NCBI GenBank assembly: GCA_964036195.1
Contig: OZ038451.1
Location: 21,965,927 to 22,029,926 of the forward strand
From: Sphaerolaimus hirsutus
Taxonomy: Eukaryota; Nematoda; Chromadorea; Monhysterida; Sphaerolaimidae
Length of the DNA: 64,000 nt
Direction of reading: 5' to 3'
Shown: one piece after another, positions 1 through 10,262 of the stretch
How the letters are laid out: each line of letters opens with the position of its first letter
Numbering within the stretch: the first letter of the stretch is position 1
Made by a program: the position numbers and the translations under genes
The notes under the pieces: generated by a model
What the model saw: only the letters and a program-made list of their open reading frames with translations
The model's database searches: none
Told to the model about the DNA's origin: nothing

Positions 1-197
1 ACATGCCCACGCTACCAAATTTCGACATCTTTTTTAACTGCGAACATGGTATGACATGGTTTTTCAAATGTTTTTTAAATAAAAAATGTTGTTTTTAAAA
101 CGGTGTCATTGAAGAAAAAAACAACGTTTTTTCAGCCCTACTGCGAACGTCATATTTCTGCAGTGTCATTAATAACTCCACTCAACCCTCCCCCCAG

Positions 198-3100
198 TCG
201 GTCACGCCGCAGCCGCGGCAGCCACCACTCGTCGCGCGGCTATGCGCCGGTCGCCGGCAGCAGGTACCCCAAAGACGACGGCAGAGAACAGGCGCAGCCG
301 TCCAGGGTCCTGGGCGTGTTCGGCATGAGCTTGTACACCAGCGAGAAGGACTTGAACGAGTACTTTGGCAAGTTCGGCCGGCTCGAGAGGGTGCAACTGG
401 TTTACGATCATCCGGTCGGTGGTTTTTTATCTGGAATTTTAGCTGTCATGTTTAGGGTTGGAAAAAAAACGTTTTTTTTAACTCGATGTTTTTTTTAAAA
501 AAAACAACGTTTTTTTATATAAAAAAAACGTTTTTTTTAAAAAGCTCCCAGATATGACCTAGTGTCAACATATATAGGTATATCAGACACTGGCAATACT
601 CTGTGATGTTAAATATGACCATATAATGGCTGTGGAGCCATGGGATAGCATTATAAGTGGTGATTTGTGTCAAAAATATCCATTTTTCGTCGACATATCG
701 TTCGTATATCGCCTTATAGTCGAATGTTCGTGACTTCAGGTAAAGTTTGGCACGGAATGGTGATCAAACAAGGTTATAAAAGGAGGTTGTTACTTTGGGA
801 GTGAAGTTACACACTGTGGAGGTACATGGAAGCACATTACCTAAATATTATATATTACAGCAACATATGTCGGCTTATTCACCCATGGTAGCACATAGAA
901 ATGGATGTTTTGATACTAAAAATGCAACAAAACCAATGAAAACAACCACCAATGTCAATTTGTGTGTGAAATTGCGCGCTTGCGCGCAAAAATTTTGCAA
1001 AATACCTAGTGCTTAGTACTAAAAATTTCGGCCGATGTTTTTTTTTTAGAAAAACATTTCGGACGTCATGTTTTTTAAAAAAAAAAACGTTTTTTTTTTA
1101 AACGTTTAAAAAAAAAACATCGGCCAACCCTAGTCATGTTCTGGTTCTCGGGTTTTGTTTGGCGAGTCGGGGGTGGATGGAGGGGTTACCCCACCACAGA
1201 ACGCTCCGCCTATCCTGTGGCAAAAAATTTCATATTGTTTACTCTCCACCCCGCCCAATCGCCAGGCTATGGCTATGGTGAGCAACTTTTTAGCTAATTT
1301 CCCTAATTTTCATCCAAAATCACATATTTTTGTAACCGTATTGGTTATTTGGTTATTTAAATACTAATATTTGCAGACTGGTCGCTCGCGCGGATTTGGT
1401 TTCGTAACTTTTGAGAATAAAGATGATGCAATTGAGGTGTGCTACATTTTTCTTAAAAAACACATTATTCCATTTTCCGTCGAAAAATCTCACGCACTTT
1501 GTAAAATTTACAGGCCCGCGACAAAACTACCGGTATGGACATCGATGGCCACAAGGTTCGGGTGGACTTTTCCGTGACGAAACGCGCGCACACGCCCACC
1601 CCCGGCGTTTACATGGGCAGGCCATCGTTTGTTTATTTTTTCAAGTTAAGCCCGGTTTGAATTTGGGTTCTAATGAGATCCCGATCCCGATCATTTTCGG
1701 TTTTTAGTGATCCCGATTCCGATCCGAAAGTTTGAAAATGTCCATCTCGAAAGCAATTTATCAAATCAAGTACAAAATGATTTCTTTCTGATGAGAAGTG
1801 TGAATCAGTTTGCATTTTTGACGTTTTTGAAATCTTCAGAGAAGGTTCGAATCCCAAACATTTGCACAAAATATTGGCCCAGAAATTCTAAATGCCAATC
1901 CCGATCCCAAAAAACAATCCCGATACCGAAAAGTCAATCCCGTTTGAACCCTAGTTTGAATTGGTTTCATTAAGTTGATTTTTTCGCTGTCAGACAACGC
2001 TCGTGGGGTACTTCTCGTGGCTTTCGCGATCGATACGATGACAGGTGGGTAGGGTTGGGAATTTCAAAATTTTCGGTTCCGGTTCTCGGTTCCAAAAGAT
2101 TTCGGTTTGGGTATCGGTTCTCGGTTCCTGAAAATTTTCGGTTCCGGTTCTGGGTTCGGTTCTTAAACTCGGTTCCGGTTCGGTTCTTTCGGTTCTAAAA
2201 TGATCAAAATTTCGGTTCCGGGTAAAAAAATAACCGGGTATCGGGTAATAATCGGCTGAACAACAGAAAAACAATATACCCAAGTTTACATGTGTAAGTA
2301 CATTGGTTGGATATTTCATACTACAGGAGCATATCACAGCTTATTATTTCATGGTAGAATGCAGAAATCAGAGTAGTTATAATAATACTGGTATTTAAAA
2401 AAAGTGTAAAAGAAAACATATAAGTTTTCTGTACTTGCGTACTTTCAAAAAGTACACGAGTAAATGAGTACTGGTATTTTTTTTGGAGGGAACGTAAATG
2501 TATTTATGTAGTGTAGTACGCGAGTGAGTACGCGTATTATTTTGAGTACAAACAAAAAACTTTTGCCAACTACGGTTAAAACTGCCGCAGAACCAATGAA
2601 AACGATTACCAGTGATAATGTGTATACTACAGCGACATTACACTTTACAATGAAATCTACCATATCCCATCTGAATAAACGAACATACATAAAAAATTTC
2701 ATCATATTTATCAAAGCAATTTGATAAATATGATGAAATTTTTTTATGTTTGTTCTTTTATTCAGGTGGGATATGGTAGATTTCATATTAAGGTGTAATA
2801 TCGCTGGAGTATATGTGAAATTACACGCTCCTGCGCAATCATTTTGCAAACGCAAATTTTGCAAATGATGAATTTTGCAATTCTGAACATGCACCAAGAT
2901 GTTCAACTGCTGTTTAAAGGCTTAGATGTAGGTGTTGAAAAAACGCTGTTGAAAAACTTTGATTCCTAGAAAATTTCGGTTCTTTCGGGTATTTACTTCG
3001 GTTCCGGGTATAAGTGCCGGTTCTCGGTTCCGGTTCGGTTCTCAAGCTCGGTTCCGGTTCTCGGTTCCAAAATAGTGCTCTGTTCTCGGGTCGGTTCGGT

Positions 3101-4514
3101 TCCCCAACCCTACAGGTGGGTTGGTTTTAACTGGCGCGCGGATGATATGAGTTCGTTAGATCGATATTTTCGATATTTGATGCAATTTTGAAAAATATTT
3201 ATATAAAAAATTAATGGTAAACTTGATTAACTCTAAAATTAAGGGACCTACAATTTTACATCTATTTACCATTCAACTACAAATACACCCATGTTGGCTT
3301 GGCTTCGGACACTTGGTCAATTTTTTATAAAAAACTTCATTCCGCCGCAACTATATAACTCTGAAAATTTTGGCCAGTATCCATATAAAGCCCTAACATT
3401 TGTCTAAAAATACCATGGTACACCCCCCATTATAACACCATGTGGGCCGCGTAAGCGCCCTACACATTTTTTATACAAAAATTCGTTGCTGACTTCGCGT
3501 CATTTACACAGCTTATATTCTGTCTTTCAAGGCCAGATTTTCGCCTTGAAGACAGAATAAGTTCTGGCTAGTTGTCAGCAACCCATTCCCTGTGATTTGG
3601 ATCTACGTTTATCAACTGACACTTCTTGATGCTTGTAGGGTGAGTTGACAGTCACTTGTTCACAGTTTTTTTTGTAAACTAAGTTTCAAGCAGTTCTGGG
3701 CATTCAGCAGTGTGTAGGCCACTGGAAACAACAAGGACAGTTTGAGGAGGTTGTGGTGAATGTTTTATACACAGCCCCACTCAAGGAACCTCCCCAAACT
3801 CTAGACGTTTAAGTGCAAAACAGTTAGTGTGATTTTGTTACCTTTTTACTACTAAATTTTACATTTTACCAATCTCAAAATTGTTGCACTTAAACATCTA
3901 GAGTTGGGGGATGTTTCTATGAGTGGGGGTGTGTATAAAACATTCACCACAACCTCCTCAAACTGTCCTTGTTTCCAGTGGCCTACACACTGCTGAATGC
4001 CCAGAATTGCTTGAAACTTAGTTTACAAAAGAAAACTGAGAACAAGTGACTGTCAACTCACCCAACAAGCATCAAGAAGTGTGATTTGATAAACGTATAT
4101 CCAAATCTGATTTTTTTAAAGCAATGGGTTGCTGACAACTAGCCAGAACTTATTCTGTCTTGAAGGTGAACATCCGGCCTTGAAAGACAGAATATTAGCT
4201 ATATAGGATATATAGACTGAAACGACGCATCCGAACCCAAGTCAGCAACGAATTTTTGTATAGAAAAATGTGTGGGCTGCTTACGCCGCCCACATGGCGT
4301 TATACTGGGGGGTGTTTCATGTTTTTTTAGACAAATGTTAGGGCTTTTTATCTATACTGGCCAAAATTTTGAGAGTTTATAGTTGTTGCGGAATGACCAA
4401 GTTTTTTATAAAAATTGACCAAGTGTCCGAAGCCAAGCCAACATGGGTGTATCTCAAAAACAATTGTCCTTGAATTTCAGGGATTACGGTCGCGGGCGGA
4501 GGGATTACTATTGA
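198..4514 (+). CDS. tra2: Transformer-2 (TRA2) splicing regulator, 3' part of gene
   Basis: Nuclear SR-like RNA-binding protein that activates splicing enhancers. Visible exons are 198-414, 1377-1436, 1514-1626, 1994-2044 and 4481-4514 (stop TGA 4512-4514); phases agree at each junction. The first exon carries an Arg/Ser-rich stretch and then the start of an RRM with RNP2 LGVFGM. The second holds RNP1 RGFGFVTF. The third gives the RRM end and the TRA2 linker signature [15 protein letters not shown], which is the diagnostic feature. The tail is short and rich in Arg, Asp, Gly and Tyr (ends GRGRRDYY), shorter than the usual C-terminal RS domain. The start codon and most of the N-terminal RS domain lie before the window. 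Introns are loaded with transposons: a hAT in intron 1, one in the 1627-1993 intron, one abutting the 2044 donor, and a large foldback just before the last exon. Confidence 0.9.
453..1132. mobile_element. hAT-like MITE, poly-T/A arm family, copy 1
   Basis: Ends TAGGGTTGG and CCAACCCTA, flanked by the perfect 8-bp duplication GTCATGTT (445-452 and 1133-1140). The arms are runs of T or A broken by ACG; a conserved non-coding core of about 480 bp lies between. It sits in TRA2 intron 1. An 8-bp TSD with (T/C)AGGG ends is the hAT superfamily hallmark. Confidence 0.85.
1663..1953. mobile_element. hAT-like MITE, CCCGAT-repeat family
   Basis: Ends TTGGGTTC and GAACCCTA with the 8-bp TSD GTTTGAAT (1655-1662, 1954-1961). 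The interior near both ends is a degenerate hexamer array (CCCGATCCCGAT). Located in the TRA2 intron 1627-1993. A second intact copy is at 63286-63738. Confidence 0.8.
2050..3112. mobile_element. hAT-like element, GGTTCC-repeat family, at a splice donor
   Basis: Ends TAGGGTTGGG and CCCCAACCCTA with perfect TSD CAGGTGGG (2042-2049, 3113-3120). Both ends carry GGTTCCGGTTCTC-type arrays. A separate hairpin (about 2630-2810, centre near 2712) is nested inside. The TSD covers the last three bases of a TRA2 exon plus its GT donor, so a second donor-like copy lies at the far end. Confidence 0.8.
3284..4451. mobile_element. Foldback element with long inverted arms
   Basis: Two arms of about 560 bp (3284-3838 and about 3887-4451) are near-perfect reverse complements around a spacer of about 50 bp. 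Outer ends are TACACCCATGTTGG and its complement. No long ORF lies inside. It fills most of the last TRA2 intron and ends about 30 bp before the final acceptor. Confidence 0.8.
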
Positions 4515-5233
4515 GCCTCTGCGCTGACGAAAATCGTTCACGGACAGCTAAACCGCTGCTGCACCATTCAAGGTTGTTGAAGGTATTTTATTTTGGTTTT
4601 GTTACGTTGTTTTCTTTTAATATTGATGTTTTTGTATCCCACTGTTGAAATGTCTACAAAGTTTTTATTGTTGAAAATTATGGTAATTTTATAGCGAGTA
4701 TTGTCGGCTGAGGGAGCTAGGTACTTTAGAAAGCGTGTTGTGTTGGAAAGCGATTTTTAGAAATGGTTATTTTTAACCAACACTATAGATATTGTAGGAA
4801 GGTTACGCGTATAATTTTGGGAGCAGTGCCAATGAAAAATTATTTGTTTGCTGAACTAGCTTTTTACTATCGCGGGACTGTTTTAATTTAGATAAAATTT
4901 AATGAGGTATTGAAGGCGGATTTGGTTTAATGTTTGATAAAAATCATTTGTTCACGTTTTTCACGTGTAATTATAATCGAATTTATTTTATTCTGTGGAT
5001 TCGAATAATTCACGTAAAATGCATTTTTACATATTTTACTTTAACTTTTTCCCTTCAATAGCCCACAAAACTCGCTGACCGGTAATTGAGAATTCTGGTG
5101 TAGAATGAATATTTTCTGCAGTGGGATGTTGGATAGATTTATGAATGGATAGAGTTATCTTCGATTCGTCTAGTGTTTATATTTACCCATGCCGGAATAG
5201 CTGCGGCATTTTGACGTATAAATGTATTTACTT
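4515..5233. other. TRA2 3' flank, no further gene seen
   Basis: AT-rich sequence after the TRA2 stop. I find no coding exon and no recognisable repeat here. It probably includes the 3' UTR; AATAAA-like strings are not decisive. Confidence 0.4.
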
Positions 5234-5241
5234 ATTACAAC

Positions 5242-5926
5242 TAGGGTTGGAAAAAAAACGTTTTTTTTTAACTCGATGTTTTTTTTTAAAAAAAAAACGT
5301 TTTTTTTAATAAAAAACGTTTTTTTTTAAAAGCTCCCAGATATGACCTTGTGTCAACATATATAGGTATATCAGACAGTTGCAATACTCTGTGATGTTAT
5401 ATATGACCATATAATGGCTGTTGAGCCATGGGATAGCATTATAAGTGGTGATTTGTGTCAAAAATATCCATTTTTCGTCGACATATCGTTCGTATATCGC
5501 CTTATAGTCGAATGTTCGTGACTTCAGGTAAAGTTTCGCACGGAATAGTGATGAAACAAGGTTAAAAAAGGAGGTTGTTACTTTGGGAGTGATGTTACAC
5601 ACTGTGGAGGTACATAGAAGCACATTACCTCAATATTATATAACTACAGCAACATATGACGGCTTATTAACCCATGGTAGCACATAGAAATGGATACTTT
5701 GATACTAAAAATGCCACAAAACCAATGAAAACAACCACCAATGTCAATTTATGTGTGAAATTGCGCGCTTGCGCGCAAAAATTTTGCAAAATACCTAGTG
5801 CTTAGTACTAAAAATTTCGGTCGATGTTTTTTTTTAAAAAAAAACATTTCGGACGTCATGTTTTTTTTTTTAAAAAACGTTTTTTTTTAATAAAAAACGT
5901 TTAAAAAAAAACATCGGCCAACCCTA
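5242..5926. mobile_element. hAT-like MITE, poly-T/A arm family, copy 2
   Basis: Same ends and core as the element at 453-1132, with its own perfect TSD ATTACAAC (5234-5241, 5927-5934). Cores differ at only a few sites, which suggests recent spread. Confidence 0.85.
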
Positions 5927-6134
5927 ATTACAACCCGATACCAACTTGCAACCACATTTTGAGTACATTTTTGTGGTCAGTTAACATAAAAATGGTCTGT
6001 TTCCCATAGATCGATTAGTTTTCAGTCACAGTCATGGTCTAGTTCCAACTTGATACAGGAGCACAAAGAAAAATGAATATTGTGCCTAAATGTGCCTAAC
6101 AACTTTTTCACTGAGGATGTACATAAACTTGCAA

Positions 6135-6410
6135 ACCGTATTTACTCAATAACCCCCCACCCGCCACCCGCACACACCGATGAATATAAACTTAAGGCAT
6201 ATGATTTATTATGTCCAATTCGAAAAAATTCCTTGTTATTTTGTTGATAAAAAAACATGTATCGCAAAATGGGTTGATAGAATCATGCTTGAAAAGTTTG
6301 ACGAAAATAATTTCCACCACTTGAATAATTCCCTCCCTTGAATAGCCCCCTATCACAGAATTCTGACGAAACAAGAATCACCTAGGGGAATTATTTGAGT
6401 AAATACGGTA
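6135..6410. mobile_element. ACCGTAT-end inverted-repeat element
   Basis: Begins ACCGTATTTACTCAATAA and ends with its near reverse complement at 6410. C-rich strings lie near the left end and AATAGCCCCC-like strings near the right. Non-coding. Confidence 0.6.
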
Positions 6411-6688
6411 GCTTATTTGTTGAAATCTTTGGGTTTGAGAACATTTATTTGCATCAATCTCGTAATGGAACTAGGCCTAGTGTCTTTTTAATTGCGGCAT
6501 AGTTTTTCAGTGTTACTACCGACAGGGGACAATTTTTGTCGGGAATTTTTTTTTGGATTTCCCGTATCACACATGTAAATATTGGGGTGTCATTTCTAAT
6601 CGCCATGTTATCGTCTAAATTACGGGAGATTTTCAAATATTACTGAACTCACCTTTTGGCATGTCACGGTATATTTCCTTATCGTGTG

Positions 6689-6834
6689 TAGTAATGGAAA
6701 AACGCCAGTTATGCGTGGTTTATTGTAGTTCAATAGCGCCATTACTTTTGGCGCCAATCTTGAAATGTGACGCCACGATTTTAAAAAATGGCAACAGTGT
6801 TGGCGCCATATGGCGCTGGCGCCATTCCATTACT
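6689..6834. mobile_element. GGCGCC-rich short inverted-repeat element
   Basis: Ends TAGTAATGGAA and TTCCATTACTA. The interior is built from repeated palindromic GGCGCCA words. The same design occurs near 30035-30149, 32940-33030 and 42376-42474. No clear TSD here. Confidence 0.5.
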
Positions 6835-7513
6835 AGCGCGTTTGATTGGCTCTATATTCTGTGGGTTTCACAATTTAGTTTTCTTCCCGTAGTCATTTAT
6901 CACCGTTGAAAATGAGTGCGTCCGGAATTTTGGCAGGTCATTTTTTGGCTTTTTACCTCTACAACGTTTTACACAATAGTTGACATGTATATTTGGTTTG
7001 TACCCAAATTTGAAATATTTTTTATCGCATCGTATCAATACCAGCCGCTCGCCCCTTTGAAGGCTTGGGCGGTGTGAAGAATTTTTGGGGTGTGACGAAA
7101 TTCAAGCTCGCAAGACCTTCGCTTTGCAAGCGACGCGCTTCCCAAGCCAAGACTCACGAGCTCAAGCCCGACGCGCTAAACGAGCCGAGAACGAAAAGCA
7201 CGAGTGCGGATACGCTCGAGTTTGTCGGGAGGCGGAGTTTGTGAAATTGCGCTTTGCGTCGATGTGTGCACTTTTGCCGCCTGTGGCGACTGGTGACGCG
7301 GCGCGACGAAAGTACGGCGCTGGTCTGACGCCGATGTTGATAAAATACGTATTTCCTCGAAATACCCCCGGGGGGTTTATTTTATACACGGCACATTTTG
7401 AGGTGGGTTTATTCGATGGGGGGGGGGGTCTACTGTTTCGGCAGAAATTTTATGAAATACGCAGTCCGCGTAGAAAAATCCGACAATCACAGGTTTAAGT
7501 GTTTATAGACATA

Positions 7514-7880
7514 CAGGGACGTAGCCAGGATTTTTGAGCGGGGGGGGGGGCGGATTGTATACGGAGCCCGGCGAACGGGGCGCCGCTCCCCCCCTTAAAA
7601 TTTAACCCCTGTAGTAGGGGAATGGCGCCATGACGCCACTGGCGTTGGCATTGGCGTCAAAACAGCAGTATACGTCTGTATTTTACAGGCATATAATTCA
7701 GTCCATTTTCACTGGCTTTGAGGCCGCCAAGACCGGTCAGCCTAAAATATATGTTGTGAACGGAAAATGCGCGCCAGCGCGCAAATTTTTTTCGAACTGT
7801 CAACAAAATCGGTTCTGGCACATTTTTTGGTCCGGTCCGGGAAGGGGGGGGCGGCCGCCCCCCCCCTGGTTACGTCCCTG
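7514..7880. mobile_element. hAT-like MITE, CAGGGACGTAGCC family
   Basis: Ends CAGGGACGTAGCCAGGA and TGGTTACGTCCCTG with perfect TSD TAGACATA (7506-7513, 7881-7888). Poly-G and poly-C blocks lie just inside the ends, with GGCGCC words in the interior. Confidence 0.85.
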
Positions 7881-7922
7881 TAGACATATAACTGTAAATG
7901 TACGCATAAACCCTGTCCTGAC

Positions 7923-8581
7923 TATGGTTGGAAAAAAAACGTTTTTTTTAACTCGATGTTTTTTTTTTAAAAAACGTTTTTTTTAAAAGCTCCCAGATAT
8001 GACCTAGTGTCAACATATATAGGTATATCAGACACTGGCAATACTCTGTGATGTTAAATATGACCATATAATGGCTGTGGAGCCATGGGATAGCATTATA
8101 AGTGGTGATTTGTGTCAAAAATATCCATTTTTCGTCGACATATCGTTCGTATATCGCCTTATAGTCGAATGTTTGTGACTTCAGGTAAAGTTTGGCACGG
8201 AATGGTGATCAAACAAGGTTATAAAAGGAGGTTGTTACTTTGGGAGTGAAGTTAAACACTGTGGATGTACATGGAAGCACATTACCTCAATATTATATAT
8301 TACAGCAACATATGTCGGCTTATTCACCCATGGTAGCACATAGAAATGGATGTTTTGATACTAAAAATGCAACAAAACCAATGAAAACAACCACCAATGT
8401 CAATTTGTGTGTGAAATTGCGCGCTTGCTCGCAAAAATTTTGCAAAATACCTAGTGCTTAGTACTAAAAATTTTGGCCGATGTTTTTTTTTTAAAAAAAA
8501 ACATTTCGGACGTCATGTTTGTTTTTTTAAAAAAAAAACGTTTAAAAAAAAAACGTTTAAAAAAAACATCGGCCAACCCTA
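7923..8581. mobile_element. hAT-like MITE, poly-T/A arm family, copy 3
   Basis: Same family as 453-1132, with perfect TSD GTCCTGAC (7915-7922, 8582-8589). It starts 42 bp after another hAT element ends. Confidence 0.85.
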
Positions 8582-8589
8582 GTCCTGAC

Positions 8590-9445
8590 GTCACTAAGTC
8601 ATTGGTTTTAACGGGTCTGTGCCATCCCACATCTAAACCCATCCCACATCCTGGCCCAGAAATTGAATGTCTGTCATATTTGATGCGTATTCCTTGCATT
8701 TTTGGTGGATAATGAATGCAAAAAATGTTGATGATGAAAAAGTGCTACATTAAGAGCCACTTTCGATGATTCGGTGATTTCCCGGGTCAAAGTTGTACTA
8801 AATAACACTGACTGCACTCAATAGTTGTTAACTGTCATGTTTTAATACACGTGGTGTCAAATTGCCTTCAAACACTAACATGTTATATTAGATTGATTGC
8901 CTTCAAACACTCTAACATTTTATATTAGATTGATTACCTTGTGTCATCATGACTTTTTTTGAAATTCCCTAAATTAAATACAGTCTATTTGAGAGACAGA
9001 GTAGATTTAGATGTGGGATGGGTTGAGATGTGGGATGAGCCTACGTCGTTTTAACGTGTGTTATGCATTATATTTACAGATCAAAAACTGCAGTATCTGC
9101 CATGTACATGCTCTTTACATTTTTTGGGTACTTGGGTACTTTACACCCCCCAGCTCGCTCAGACCTGCGGGTAATTCGGGGAAATACGGTATTTTGTGTT
9201 CAATTTTATTTTGGGATGGTTTGTACGATCGGTATATTATGGGACCGGTGATGGGATGGCTTCGCTGTTTGACATTTGTTCAGTATAAAATAATCTGCGC
9301 AATTGGTCGCAAAGTTTTGTTTCTGAGCAAAATTTCAGAGGTTAGCGCCACGAAGAAAAAAATCGCGCCATTCCATCACTACCTGCAGCTCAAGTGATTT
9401 CGGCCTATTTTTCTGGAGTTGTGTTTATGTATTGAGTACTTGACT
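8590..9445. other. Intergenic stretch with a short direct repeat
   Basis: No gene found. At about 8868-8940 the unit ATTGCCTTCAAACACT plus a TTATATTAGATTG segment occurs twice in tandem. The rest is featureless AT-rich DNA. Confidence 0.4.
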
Positions 9446-9775
9446 ACCGTATATTCTCGTATAAGTCCCCCCTCGAACAACCCCCCTCTATTATCGATCA
9501 GCAAAGTCAGTGTCGATGTCGACTCGGGTCACATTTAAAAAAAAAAAAAAGCCGTGGTCTGATTCATTGAATAGGCTAGCAATGGCTAACAAGTGCGACG
9601 ATAAACACAAAATATTGTTTTACCCTTTGTGGCTATGCTTGTTAACCTGTTCAAACAACAAATCGATAAAAAAATGTCCTGAATATAATAATAACTTCTC
9701 CCTCGAATACCCCCCCCCTCAAAAAAATTCTGATGAAAAATAACTCCCGCTAGACTTATTCGAGGATATACGGTA
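9446..9775. mobile_element. ACCGTATAT-end inverted-repeat element
   Basis: Left end ACCGTATATTCTCGTATAAG, right end TTATTCGAGGATATACGGTA. Degenerate TCGAATAACCCCCC repeats lie near both ends. Same broad group as 31815-32236 and 42473-42900. Confidence 0.65.
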
Positions 9776-10262
9776 TTTATCTGGATTGGAAAGCTGAATG
9801 TGGGGACTTGTGCTTGCGTGTATTAGTTCGTACTGGTTCAATGCATTTTTCGTGAATAATTACCTTTAATCGTTGATGCCCTGTCTGATTAAAATGAAGG
9901 TGATTTTTTAAATAAAAATTGGTTATTGTGTCCACATTGTCAACTGAATTGGCATCACCAACTCGGCCGTGGCTAGTCGAATTCCGCAAAAGAATCAGTC
10001 TTGGGCGTCCGCAAATTTTACCCTATGGAGATTTAGGGTCTACCTTATCGGTATTTTGAAAAAATATGGAAAAAGATGGCAGAGTTATATTTTGGATAAA
10101 ACGTTTTGGTCAAATCTCTGGAGTATTGATCCACATATGTAGCTAATGACTTGGCGATAATTTTAACGGAACACCTAATCTAATATCGCACAAATAGCCA
10201 CGCATAAATTCACCAATCCGTCCTTCCATTTAGAACACAAATCCCCTTGTCACGAGTCCATC

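Noticed and set aside
7085-7498. 137-codon open frame with GC-rich start
   Set aside because: No recognisable domain. Composition shifts abruptly to poly-G and GGCGCC-like repeat sequence, so it looks like repeat-derived chance coding.
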